From the NCBI GenBank assembly GCA_020524245.1, contig JAIVLN010000009.1, forward strand, positions 17,839 to 81,838: a DNA stretch of 64,000 nucleotides. The letters are read 5' to 3'. Position 1 is the stretch's first letter; each line of letters starts with the position of its first letter. A program made the translations under genes and the position numbers. The notes below the pieces were generated by a model. The model saw only the letters and a list, made by a program, of their open reading frames with translations, was not told the DNA's origin and ran no database searches. The stretch is from Rossellomorea aquimaris. Its GTDB lineage: Bacteria > Bacillota > Bacilli > Bacillales > Fictibacillaceae. This document shows positions 35,458 through 44,512 of this stretch, in pieces.

Positions 35458-35718
35458 TTATCGGCTTTTGACAAGTAGATTAACGGCTTCTTGGATGAGT
35501 TCCTCTGTGTTTTCGCCTTTATCCATTTGCTCACGTACGCATTGCTCAAGGTTCGTTCCAACGACCAATCCAATGGTACGATCGAGCGCACTTCGGATGG
35601 CTGACATTTGCGTAACGAGGTCCTTACAGTCTTTCTCTTCTTCCATCATCTTAAGGACACCGCGAACTTGTCCTTCGATACGCTTCACGCGATTTTTCAT
35701 TTGATCTGTATATTCCAT
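35458..35718 (-). CDS. cstR: CstR persulfide-sensing repressor (CsoR family)
   Basis: An 86-residue all-helical repressor. The two conserved cysteines are C31 (EEKDCKDL) and C60 (NLEQC), as in CstR. The His that completes the copper site in CsoR is Asn here (N56), which argues against a copper sensor. CstR forms di- and tetrasulfide bridges between these cysteines with persulfide and then releases DNA. It is flanked on both sides by GGGTAT/ATACCC dyads, so it should control the sulfur operon and itself. Confidence 0.9.
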   Translation of the reverse strand: MEYTDQMKNRVKRIEGQVRGVLKMMEEEKDCKDLVTQMSAIRSALDRTIGLVVGTNLEQCVREQMDKGENTEELIQEAVNLLVKSR

Positions 35719-35749
35719 GTGTGTGGACCTCCTTTCAAACTCAAACTAA

Positions 35750-35765
35750 ATACCCCTATGGGTAT
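35750..35765. promoter_or_regulatory. CstR-type operator 3
   Basis: ATACCC-CTAT-GGGTAT, a perfect 6+6 dyad, 32 bases ahead of the cstR start codon. Confidence 0.75.
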
Positions 35766-35865
35766 AATACAACATCTATACTTAAAATGCAAATCCATCT
35801 GCTTTACTTCGTTTCCTTGAATCCATATTACCCGTTTATTGACTCTTGTTCAAGTCTCCCGCTTA

Positions 35866-35881
35866 TACCCCTCAGGGTGTA
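35866..35881. promoter_or_regulatory. CstR-type operator 4 (degenerate)
   Basis: ATACCC-CTCA-GGGTGT, one mismatch from the dyad consensus, in the gap between the P-type ATPase gene and cstR. Confidence 0.5.
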
Positions 35882-35885
35882 AGAA

Positions 35886-35943
35886 GTGCCAGGTACCTCA
35901 AAAGAAAGCTGTAATATCAAGCTTCCTTAGAGATGCCTGGCAC
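35886..35943. repeat. REP-like palindromic element, copy 2
   Basis: GTGCCAGGTACC at the left and TGCCTGGCAC at the right enclose about 36 bases with an AAGCT...AGCTT inner stem. It lies immediately downstream of the P-type ATPase stop codon and may act as its terminator. Confidence 0.75.
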
Positions 35944-35952
35944 GATAGGTCT

Positions 35953-38082
35953 TTAGTCCTTCAAGCGGAGTAGGCGCAGTCCATTCAGTGTAACGAGAAG
36001 CGTTGCGCCCATATCTGCGAAAATGGCAATCCATAATGTCAGCCATCCTGGAACGACTAATAAGAGCGCTAGAATCTTAATTCCGATTGAAAAACCGATG
36101 TTCTGTTTGATGATGTTCAGCGTTTTACGGCTCAACTTGATCGCGTATGGCAGTTTACGGAGATCATCTCCCATCAAGGCGATGTCTGCCGTTTCAATGG
36201 CCGTGTCGGTTCCTGCACCACCCATGGCAATTCCGACTGTGGAAGAAGCTAATGCAGGTGCATCATTCACACCATCTCCGATCATGGCGACACTGCCATA
36301 CCTTTCTCTATATTCTTTAATGTAATTGAGTTTTTCTTCAGGCAATAACTCTGCCTTCACTGTAGAAATGTTCATTTGTTTTGCAATGCTTTGTGCCGTC
36401 CGCTCATGGTCACCCGTAAGCATGATTGTATTTTTGATACCCAATTGATGCAGGGCTTTGACAACTTCAGGACTTTCCTTCCGAATCGTGTCGGCGACAG
36501 CGAATACCCCAAGCAATGCTTTTTCCGTTCCGATGGCAAGTACCGTTTTCCCTTCTGATCGAAGTCGATCAATGGCCTGGTCCGTGTCTTCGGAAAGGGA
36601 GAGGTCAAGGTCCTCACTAAAGAGCGAAATGCTTCCTGCGTAATAAACCTCTCCAGCAATTTTTCCTTTGATACCCTTACCGGTAATAGAAGTGAATGAT
36701 TCTAATTCATCGTTATCGACATCAACACCGGCTTGATCCGCTCTTTTTAAAATGGCGGATGCTAAAGGATGTTGAGAACGGCTTTCCAACAGGGCGGCAA
36801 TCTTCAGTACCTTTTCTTCGTTATCCCCCTCGAGGTTGATGATGTCTGTCACTTCAGGGACACCATTTGTCAATGTACCTGTTTTATCAAACGCGATGGA
36901 CTTCAGCTTCCCAGCTTCCTCGAGATAGACGCCTCCTTTGACCAATATCCCGTTACGAGCAGCATTTCCGACTGCTGTCACAATGGACACTGGCGTAGAA
37001 ATGACGAGAGCACAAGGGCAACCGACAACGAGCACGGCAAGTCCTTGATAAACCCACTCGCTCCAACTTGCTCCGAGTAATGGAGGAATGGTGGCCACCC
37101 CGATTGCGACTAAAATGATCGCAGGGGTATAGTACTTCGCAAATTTATCGACGAAAGATTGAGAAGGCGCACGTTCTTCTTGTGCCTCTTCTACCAGATG
37201 AATGATTTTGGAGAGGGTCGTGTCTTCCACACGCTTCGTAACCTCTACTTCAAGATATCCTTCCACATTCAATGTACCCGCAAAAACTTCGTCTCCCTCA
37301 TCCATCTGAACGGGCACTGATTCACCTGTAATGGCAGATTGATTGATGGAAGAGTTTCCTCTTGTCACGATTCCGTCCATGGCGAGTTTTTGACCAGGTA
37401 AAACAATCATGGTATCTCCGACCTGGACATCATCAACAGGAATTGTGATCTCTTCCCCGTTTCGACGGATCGTCGCCTCTTTAGGTGCAATTTCCATTAA
37501 ACCACGAATGGATTGTCGTGCCTTATCCATCGAATAGGCTTCAAGGATCTCACTGATCGCAAATAAGATGACAACCATCGCACCTTCGCCCCATTCACCA
37601 ATGATGGCTGCCCCGATGATCGCAATCGTCATCAATGTTCTCATATCAAAATCAAGACGAATCAGATTCTTCAATCCTGTTTGGAAAAGCCCGTAGCCTC
37701 CGACAAGGATTGAGCTAGCATACAGCGCGTTGGACAGGAGCGATCCTTCCCCATTTGTAAGACTTAACGACCAACCGATCACGAGTAGAATCGCAGAAAG
37801 AACAACATTTAGATGTTTTTTCAAGAATGGCTCTTTCGGCTCTTCTTCCTGCACATGATCTGGTCGAACTTTCAGGTTTTCGAAAGCCCCTGCCTTTTCA
37901 ATTTCCTTTATTTCAGCTTGACCTGTAATCGTAAGTTTAGAAGCTGTGAAGTTTACTTTAGCATCCGAAACACCATCCAGGTGCTTCACGTTCGTTTCGA
38001 ACTTTTTGGCACAGTTCGCTCAGGTGAATCCTGAAATACGATATACTTTCTCCTCTTGGTTCAATTGTTCAGCTTGTTCCAA
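35953..38082 (-). CDS. cadA: Cd/Zn/Pb-translocating P-type ATPase with in-frame TGA at the first HMA cysteine
   Basis: The full frame runs from TTG 38082 (ribosome site AGGAGGGG, inside the end of cadC) to 35953, 710 codons. It contains one in-frame TGA at 38022-38020. The HMA domain reads [18 protein letters not shown] where the family has a Cys (GMTCxxC). Downstream parts are intact: TGES actuator loop (AITGESVPV), CPC membrane motif ([11 protein letters not shown]), phosphorylation motif DKTGTLTNG and [10 protein letters not shown]. Unless the TGA is read through, only a GTG at 37989 with no ribosome site could start a 678-residue product lacking most of the HMA domain. Options are selenocysteine, a recent nonsense mutation or a base error. 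It is co-transcribed with cadC. Confidence 0.88.
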
Positions 38083-38443
38083 TATGTTTCCCCTCCTCTA
38101 AGTGAGAGAATGCCATCTGAATGATTTGTCGTACATGATCATCATCTAATGAATAGTATACGAGTTTTCCTTCTTTTCTATATTTCGCAAGACCCATATT
38201 CCGCAGCAAACGCAAATGATGGGAAGCCGTCGCAACGGTACAATCCACTATATTGGAGACATCACATACGCACAGTTCGTCCTCTAACGATAAGGCATAT
38301 GCGATTTTAATCCGTGTATCTTCAGATAACGCCTTGAAAATCTTCGCTACAGACATCGGATCTGTTTCAGCAATATTCTCCTTGATCCGATTCACCTTGT
38401 CTTCATGTACACATGTAACTTTGCAAACATCTTCCTTTGCCAA
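38069..38443 (-). CDS. cadC: CadC, ArsR-family metal-responsive repressor
   Basis: A 124-residue winged-helix repressor of the cad operon. All four soft-metal ligands of CadC are present: C7 and C11 in the N-terminal arm (DVCKVTC) and C58/C60 in ELCVCD. The recognition helix is VATASHHLRLLRNMGL. It should release DNA on binding Cd, Pb or Zn. It lies upstream of the ATPase, whose start codon falls within its last codons. Confidence 0.93.
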   Translation of the reverse strand: MAKEDVCKVTCVHEDKVNRIKENIAETDPMSVAKIFKALSEDTRIKIAYALSLEDELCVCDVSNIVDCTVATASHHLRLLRNMGLAKYRKEGKLVYYSLDDDHVRQIIQMAFSHLEEGKHIGTS

Positions 38444-38514
38444 TCCATTTCACCTCTCATCATTCAAACGTTCTTTTGAATATTAGTATAAAGATCGCCA
38501 AGCTTCCATGTCAA

Positions 38515-38573
38515 GTGCCAGGTACCGAAAATGAACCCTTGGTACGACTAGGTTTATAAACGGTACCTGGCAC
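38515..38573. repeat. REP-like palindromic element, copy 3
   Basis: GTGCCAGGTACCG (38515-38527) and CGGTACCTGGCAC (38561-38573) are perfect 13-base inverted repeats around 33 bases. This is the cleanest of the three copies. Confidence 0.85.
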
Positions 38574-38588
38574 GGATTCAACACTAAG

Positions 38589-38620
38589 AAAACCCGGATC
38601 TGCTTCTCAGATCCGGTTTT
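38589..38620 (-). terminator. Terminator of the peptidase E gene
   Basis: AACCGGATCT-gagaagc-AGATCCGGGTTTT on the minus strand, just past the stop codon. Confidence 0.85.
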
Positions 38621-38621
38621 G

Positions 38622-39245
38622 TCATTTCCATCTTTCAATTGTGCCATAGGTTTGAACAGTGCCATCTTCCTGAACGATGAGTCCGGCACCATCTTTACAT
38701 GCATACACCGTTCCGGCTAGGCTTGTTCTTACTTCTTCCATTTGATCAACAACCTTATCGGAATGCGGCAAGAAATGAACATCCACTAACCCAAGTCCGT
38801 TCAAGTCGTCTAACCCGATTTCATTCAGATCCAGAAAATGAGCAGACTCTATGCTAGTTGTCATGATCATCGCGCCAGCGCTTACCCCTATGAGTATACC
38901 CCCTCTTTCAACAAACTCTTTCAAAAAAGGGATCATTCCCCGCTTCTTAAGATTGTTTAAAAAGTAAAATGTATTCCCTCCAGAGAGATAGATGGCATCA
39001 CATTTTTTCAATTCCTCTAAATGGTGATCTTCGAATTCTTGGTCGATATCAGCATAAACAAACGCATCAAATCCGAGATCCTCCAAGAATGGTTTCGTCT
39101 TATTGAAATAGAACCTTGTTTCATCATATTGAGAGGGGATATATCCGAGCCTGCTGCCATGTTCCGATACAATCGATTGGATTTCGTCTTTAAAAGCGTG
39201 ATTCAATTTCTCATCTATGCTACTCAACAATATCAAATTTCCCAT
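38622..39245 (-). CDS. Peptidase E-like S51 family hydrolase
   Basis: A 207-residue protein of the alpha-aspartyl dipeptidase/type 1 glutamine amidotransferase-like group. The nucleophile elbow is GVSAGAM with S122; YLSGGNTFYFLNNL is the preceding GGN motif. Members hydrolyse Asp-X dipeptides; a link with cyanophycin products (which are beta-linked) is not shown. It starts ten bases before the following membrane-protein stop, so the two are probably one operon. Confidence 0.82.
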   Translation of the reverse strand: MGNLILLSSIDEKLNHAFKDEIQSIVSEHGSRLGYIPSQYDETRFYFNKTKPFLEDLGFDAFVYADIDQEFEDHHLEELKKCDAIYLSGGNTFYFLNNLKKRGMIPFLKEFVERGGILIGVSAGAMIMTTSIESAHFLDLNEIGLDDLNGLGLVDVHFLPHSDKVVDQMEEVRTSLAGTVYACKDGAGLIVQEDGTVQTYGTIERWK

Positions 39246-39254
39246 CCTGAATAT

Positions 39255-39938
39255 TCAACCTTTCTGTCCATCCACCACTTTCGCTTCAGTACTTTTATTT
39301 AGGCTAGAATTCCGGAACATTTCCTGAAATGCCTTTTCATCTTGAAGAAGTCTAGTTATGTAAACGAATCCGATGACCGTCAAAATGGAGATTCCCCAGC
39401 TGATCACTTGTCTAGCGATCAACCCTTTATCGAAAGCCTCGACGCCATATTCTTGAATCAGCCATATTTTGAATGTCGCCTGGATGACATCCCGCAACGC
39501 AAATGCAACGGTAATCAACGTAAAAATCATGAAGATTTTCTTCTTATTGAATAACGGTTTCAGCTTCGACTTGTCGAATCCTTGCAACTCCATCAAATCG
39601 AGTCCGAAGTATAAGGCAATCGGCTTTTTCAAAACAGCCGTCCCGATAAACAAAGCCGCCAATGCATATCCATAGAAAACATTATTCCATAATAATTGCA
39701 TCGCCGAGCCTGCCAAAACATCCAAAAGCGTTCCAACCACTAGATTTCCCAGCATGAACAAGCCGAACACATTCAGTTTTCTGATTTCATAGAACCGATA
39801 AATACTATAGAGGATCCCGGGTACAGAAGACACGAGCATCGCATAATAATCACCGATTAAATCACGTCCCCCATGCCAAACGATCAACGGGAAGACGACA
39901 TAGAACACAATATCCAGTACCGCTACGTAACGCTTCAT
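39255..39938 (-). CDS. VC0807-like multi-pass membrane protein
   Basis: A 227-residue protein with about six transmembrane helices. The opening VLDIVFYVVFPLIVWHGGRDLIGDYYAMLVSSVPGI and the RKLNVFGLFM / GTAVLKKPIALYFG segments resemble the VC0807 family, which is of unknown function. It precedes the peptidase E gene on the same strand. Confidence 0.75.
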   Translation of the reverse strand: MKRYVAVLDIVFYVVFPLIVWHGGRDLIGDYYAMLVSSVPGILYSIYRFYEIRKLNVFGLFMLGNLVVGTLLDVLAGSAMQLLWNNVFYGYALAALFIGTAVLKKPIALYFGLDLMELQGFDKSKLKPLFNKKKIFMIFTLITVAFALRDVIQATFKIWLIQEYGVEAFDKGLIARQVISWGISILTVIGFVYITRLLQDEKAFQEMFRNSSLNKSTEAKVVDGQKG

Positions 39939-40103
39939 AATATGCTCCTTCTCTATCTTTTACTAACATAGATTCGGTTCTCATTTACAAATCCCTTTTA
40001 TGACAAATTACAAAAAGTGAAACTATTCCTTGAGTGGACCGTATGGTACGATAACGAAGGAATACATAAATTGGCATTCACGTTAAAAAAGGGGGACCAT
40101 ACT

Positions 40104-41660
40104 ATGGTGCGACACGTGAAACGAAAAGGCACACTTTATCTGCCTTTACTATTACTGATCGTGATGATTGGATTACTGACCATCCATCACGCTGGTAAAG
40201 AACGAGACCTTACACCAGAAGGTTCGAGCAGAAATATAGTCGTCACAGAAGGGGCGACCGGGAAAGTCTTACGCGTTGATAAAACAGATTCAGGTTATGA
40301 CGTTCATTACAATGAAGACGATCGACTGACGAATCTGCAGCTGAATGAGACGTTGGAAGTTACAAAAAAAGAAACACTTCCTGTTGAATTGAGCTTATCT
40401 TCAAAGTTCTGGGCGAAAGAAAACATAGCGATTTATATCGATAAGAATGAACTGATCCATTATGACAGAGACAAATCCGAGACATTAGATAACGAAGTGG
40501 ACGGGTTAGCTGCTGCAGAAAACGCCGTCTATTATTGGAAAAAGAACCGAATCCTCAAATTGGATACGAGCACCCTCACCACTTCTGAACTTGCACAAAC
40601 AGATTTGCCAATTGGCGGGCTTTTTGCAAGCGATGATACGGATGGATTGTTTGCTGCTGTCGTTAAACAAGAGGATCTGTCGTTTGACGTTCATGTCTTT
40701 GAAAACAATGGAGAAAAAGTGAACAAGACATATACGTTCAACCTTCCTTCATTATCGGGAGAATTGGTGGATACCGTCGACCTCTCCCGAAACGAAGAAG
40801 GCATCCATTTAATTTACACAACAAGACAGACCCATGCTGGAACGGTTACGATCAGAGGCTACTATAATTTATTTACCGCCTCTCAAGAAGAACCGACTTT
40901 TAAAGAAATCAAAGTGTATGATACGTTTACGAACAGCCGTATGAGGGTTGTCGATGACTTTAACCTCGTCCTGACGGATGACGGACCAGAAGTCACCTTA
41001 TCTGCAAGAGGGATGATCACAGCAAAGATCGAAAGCTGGAATGTGTACAAGGCTAAACAGGTCAAACCAGAAAGATGGGTAGCGAACCACATTAGTGCGA
41101 CGACATCCATTTCTAAAAGTCACCAATATGCGAGCGAAGGTGAAATCTTCTGGCTCGACTATAAAGGGAAAAACGTGAAAATGATGGCGGTTTCCGATCA
41201 ACCCGTCCTCGTCCAAAAAGCAGAGGAATATCAACTGAACGATTTCGTCCAAGGGTTTTATACTGGGATTTCCTCTCTTCCATATGGATTTATCCTGTTG
41301 ATGGTTTCTGTCATGTGGATTGCCCCTTCTGCGATTTTCCTGTTCTGCATCTCGTTCTGGAATGAAGATGCCATTGAGCAGAAACGAAGCTGGGTACGGT
41401 ACAGCGCAATCGGGTTATTCGCCATTTGCCAGTATTATTTGATGCAACAATTCTTCACGCCGATGTTCGATAGATTTTCACCTGAATATCTATCGTTTCC
41501 TTCATACTCTATTTTCTTGCCAATCTTGATTGTGTTGTTGAGCGCTCTATTTACACAGTTTGTACGGCAAAGACAATGGAGCCTGTATCAAGAATTCGGT
41601 TACTTTACGATGTTCAATACGCTCATCATCATCTTCCTCATCTCACCTTATATCGTATAA
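40104..41660 (+). CDS. Unknown membrane protein with a large extracytoplasmic domain
   Basis: A 518-residue protein from ATG 40104, behind AAGGGGGA; the frame from 40017 lacks a site. There is one N-terminal helix (about 9-27), a ~370-residue external beta-rich domain without recognisable motifs, and three to four C-terminal helices (from about 385: FILLMVSVMWIAPSAIFLF, WVRYSAIGLFAICQYYL, PSYSIFLPILIVLLSALF, LIIIFLISPYIV). I do not recognise the family. It stands alone, with a terminator behind it. Confidence 0.78.
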   Translation: MVRHVKRKGTLYLPLLLLIVMIGLLTIHHAGKERDLTPEGSSRNIVVTEGATGKVLRVDKTDSGYDVHYNEDDRLTNLQLNETLEVTKKETLPVELSLSSKFWAKENIAIYIDKNELIHYDRDKSETLDNEVDGLAAAENAVYYWKKNRILKLDTSTLTTSELAQTDLPIGGLFASDDTDGLFAAVVKQEDLSFDVHVFENNGEKVNKTYTFNLPSLSGELVDTVDLSRNEEGIHLIYTTRQTHAGTVTIRGYYNLFTASQEEPTFKEIKVYDTFTNSRMRVVDDFNLVLTDDGPEVTLSARGMITAKIESWNVYKAKQVKPERWVANHISATTSISKSHQYASEGEIFWLDYKGKNVKMMAVSDQPVLVQKAEEYQLNDFVQGFYTGISSLPYGFILLMVSVMWIAPSAIFLFCISFWNEDAIEQKRSWVRYSAIGLFAICQYYLMQQFFTPMFDRFSPEYLSFPSYSIFLPILIVLLSALFTQFVRQRQWSLYQEFGYFTMFNTLIIIFLISPYIV

Positions 41661-41666
41661 ATAGGA

Positions 41667-41699
41667 AAAGGTTGCCCAACGTTGGGCAACCTCTTTTCA
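41667..41699. terminator. Terminator between the unknown membrane protein and argH
   Basis: AAAAGGTTGCCCAAC-gttgggcaacctctttt is a nearly loop-free, very stable dyad with A/T runs on both sides, serving convergent genes. Confidence 0.9.
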
Positions 41700-41724
41700 T
41701 TATGTGATTTATCCTTTCACCTTT

Positions 41725-43119
41725 CTACGTCACAGGAGCCCCCTTTTTCAGCAACTTCGCCTCGGCAAGGTCAATCTGCTTACGAACTTGCTGCTGCGAG
41801 GTTCCTCCCTCACTATTCCTTGCTGCTACGACATTTTCCGGTTTCAGAACATCGTACACATCCTCATCGAACAAATCGCTGAATGAATGATACTCATCCA
41901 TCGATATATCGGACAGATACACCTTCTGTTGAATCGCGCTTAGCACAATCCTTCCAACGACGGAGTGCGCTTCTCTGAACGGCATACCTCTTGTCACGAG
42001 ATAATCCGCCAGGTCAGTCGCGTTTGAATAGTCTTCCGCTACCGCTTTTCTCATCGCTTTAACATTTACCTGCATCGTATCAATCATCGGAGCAAGGAGC
42101 TTCAAAGTCCCTTCGACTGTTTTTACCGTGTCGAACATCCCTTCCTTATCCTCTTGCATATCTTTGTTATACGCTAGCGGCAGTCCTTTCAAAACCGTTA
42201 GCAATCCGATCAAATTTCCATACGTACGACCGGTCTTCGCTCGTAACAGCTCTGGAACATCGGGATTCTTCTTCTGTGGCATGATACTCGAACCGGTACA
42301 GAACGAATCGTCTAGCTCGATGAATCCGAATTCCTGACTCGACCAGATCACCATTTCTTCGGATAAACGGGAGATATGAGTCATCATGATGGACGCAATG
42401 GAAAGGAACTCCAGTATGAAATCCCGATCACTCACAGCATCCATACTGTTCGGATATACCGATTCGAACCCGAGCAATTCCGCTACACGCTCCCGATCGA
42501 TAGCGAAGGTGGTTCCTGCCAACGCACCTGCCCCTAGGGGTAACACATCGATCCGTTTCAAGCTGTCAATCAATCGCTCTTTATCTCGCTCGAGCATCCA
42601 GAAGTAAGCCATTAAATGATGAGCGAAGGAAATCGGCTGAGCTCTTTGCAGGTGGGTATACCCCGGCAACACGGTTTCGACATTGGACTTCGATTGGTTT
42701 AGGATCGCATGCTGTACCTCATCGACAAGACCGATGATATCAATCGTTTTTCTTTTTAAAAACAAATGCATATCTGTCGCCACCTGGTCATTCCGGCTCC
42801 GACCTGTATGGAGCTTACCACCGACGGTTCCGATCTCATCAATTAGGTGCTTCTCGATATTCATGTGAATGTCCTCGTGCTCAACGGCGTAAGCCAATTC
42901 TCCTCTTTCTATCTTTCGCTTCAAGGAAAGGAGACCATTTCGAATCAACTTCGCATCTTCCTCTGATATGATTCGACATTCACCCAGCATCTGGACGTGC
43001 GCCAGACTGCCTTCAATGTCTTCAAGTGCGAGCTGCTGATCGAATTCAATTGAAGCTGTAAATGATTCGACCAGTTCATTCGTTTCTTTTGTAAAACGTC
43101 CGCCCCATAACTTAGACAT
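41725..43119 (-). CDS. argH: Argininosuccinate lyase
   Basis: A 464-residue enzyme, the last step of arginine synthesis (argininosuccinate to arginine and fumarate). It begins [16 protein letters not shown] and carries the fumarase-superfamily signature [12 protein letters not shown], with [12 protein letters not shown] and [10 protein letters not shown]. The start is ATG 43119, overlapping argG by eight bases; the longer frame from 43266 lies inside argG. It forms an operon with argG. Confidence 0.96.
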   Translation of the reverse strand: MSKLWGGRFTKETNELVESFTASIEFDQQLALEDIEGSLAHVQMLGECRIISEEDAKLIRNGLLSLKRKIERGELAYAVEHEDIHMNIEKHLIDEIGTVGGKLHTGRSRNDQVATDMHLFLKRKTIDIIGLVDEVQHAILNQSKSNVETVLPGYTHLQRAQPISFAHHLMAYFWMLERDKERLIDSLKRIDVLPLGAGALAGTTFAIDRERVAELLGFESVYPNSMDAVSDRDFILEFLSIASIMMTHISRLSEEMVIWSSQEFGFIELDDSFCTGSSIMPQKKNPDVPELLRAKTGRTYGNLIGLLTVLKGLPLAYNKDMQEDKEGMFDTVKTVEGTLKLLAPMIDTMQVNVKAMRKAVAEDYSNATDLADYLVTRGMPFREAHSVVGRIVLSAIQQKVYLSDISMDEYHSFSDLFDEDVYDVLKPENVVAARNSEGGTSQQQVRKQIDLAEAKLLKKGAPVT

Positions 43120-44347
43120 AGGATTTCCCCGCTTTGCCAACGATCGATTGATTTTTGTGAGAAACTTCAGCATGGACTTTCGTGGATAAGCCCCAAAGTT
43201 TGATGAAGCCGACCGCTGCATGATGGTCGAACAGATCACCTTTCGAGTAGGTGGCCAGTTGTTCATTATATAAACTATGGACGGATTGTCGACCGACGAC
43301 CGTTGCGTTCCCTTTATGGAGCTTGATGCGGACCGTGCCAGTCACCGATTTCTGAGTCTCATTCACAAACGCTTCTAATGATTGACGCAACGGCGAATAC
43401 CATAATCCTTCGTAAATGAGCTTCGCAAACTGTTGCTCCACTTGCTGCTTGAACTGCGTCACTTCACGAGTGAGGGTCAAGAATTCGAGCTCTTTATGCG
43501 CCTGAATCAATAGTAATGCTCCAGGATTTTCATATACTTCACGGGACTTGATGCCGACCAGACGATTCTCGATATGATCGATTCGACCGAATCCATGCTT
43601 CCCACCGGTGTCATTCAGGTTCTCAATTAATTCGACAAGAGGGTAATTCTGGCCGTTTATTGAAACAGGAACACCTTCCACAAAACTGACCTCAACGTAT
43701 TCAGGTTCATCAGGTGTCTGTTCAATCGGATTCGTCCACTCAAAAGCGTTCTCAGGAGCTTCCGTCCAAGGGTCTTCCAACACTCCTGCCTCACATGCAC
43801 GTCCCCAGATATTCGCGTCTATGGAAAACGGATTGTCGAGATCCACTGGAATGGGGATCCCCTTTTCAGCGGCATATGCAATTTCTTCATCACGTGTCAT
43901 ACCCCATTCACGAACGGGTGCAATCACTTGGAGGTCAGGATTCAACGCTTGGATCGATACTTCGAATCGTACCTGATCATTTCCCTTTCCAGTACAACCA
44001 TGTGCCACTGCGACTGCCCCTTCTTGTTCAGCCACTTCAACCAACATCTTCGAAATGAGTGGTCGGGAAAGTGCTGAAGATAATGGGTATTTACCTTCAT
44101 ATAAGCAATTTGCTTTTAAAGCCGGCATTAAGTATTCCTGTGCCAATAACGCTTTCGCATCTATGGCAATCGATTTGATCGCCCCTACATCAAGTGCTTT
44201 CTGTTTCACTTTTTCAAGATCTTTACCTTCACCTACATCCAATCCTAACGCTATGACATCATAACCGTATTTTTCTTGAATCCATTTGATCGATACAGAC
44301 GTATCCAATCCTCCAGAATAGGCTAAAACCACTTTACCTTTGCTCAT
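43112..44347 (-). CDS. argG: Argininosuccinate synthase
   Basis: A 411-residue ATP-dependent ligase joining citrulline and aspartate. The N-terminal PP-motif is [13 protein letters not shown], followed by [14 protein letters not shown] and [12 protein letters not shown], all typical of type I ArgG. The ribosome site GGAGTGG lies upstream. A promoter and an AT-rich, ARG-box-like stretch precede it. Confidence 0.97.
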   Translation of the reverse strand: MSKGKVVLAYSGGLDTSVSIKWIQEKYGYDVIALGLDVGEGKDLEKVKQKALDVGAIKSIAIDAKALLAQEYLMPALKANCLYEGKYPLSSALSRPLISKMLVEVAEQEGAVAVAHGCTGKGNDQVRFEVSIQALNPDLQVIAPVREWGMTRDEEIAYAAEKGIPIPVDLDNPFSIDANIWGRACEAGVLEDPWTEAPENAFEWTNPIEQTPDEPEYVEVSFVEGVPVSINGQNYPLVELIENLNDTGGKHGFGRIDHIENRLVGIKSREVYENPGALLLIQAHKELEFLTLTREVTQFKQQVEQQFAKLIYEGLWYSPLRQSLEAFVNETQKSVTGTVRIKLHKGNATVVGRQSVHSLYNEQLATYSKGDLFDHHAAVGFIKLWGLSTKVHAEVSHKNQSIVGKAGKSYV

Positions 44348-44369
44348 CCAGCTCCACTCCTTTGTTGTA

Positions 44370-44431
44370 TTTTTATTTATTTGTTTGTATGTTTATTCAA
44401 TTAAGTTACTGGATGACCATGAGAATGTCAA
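44370..44431 (-). promoter_or_regulatory. argGH promoter and ARG-box-like region
   Basis: On the minus strand TTGACA (44431-44426), a 17-base spacer and TAACTT (44408-44403) form a plausible SigA promoter. Just downstream, GAATAAACATACAAAC resembles the AT-rich ARG boxes bound by AhrC/ArgR. The operator is only suggestive. Confidence 0.5.
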
Positions 44432-44512
44432 TACCTTTTCCGATCAAAAAACACGTAAATTCAACTTTGGTATGATATATTGAACCTATGTTACAGGAAA
44501 GAAGTGGAATGA

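Noticed and set aside
37989..38022. A normal GTG start for the cad ATPase just after the TGA
   Set aside because: There is no ribosome site before this GTG, while the upstream TTG has AGGAGGGG and encodes a perfect HMA start. The TGA needs its own explanation.
38622..39245. Peptidase E as the missing cyanophycin dipeptidase
   Set aside because: Peptidase E cleaves alpha-Asp bonds, while cyanophycin yields beta-Asp-Arg. It is also 12 kb away from cph.
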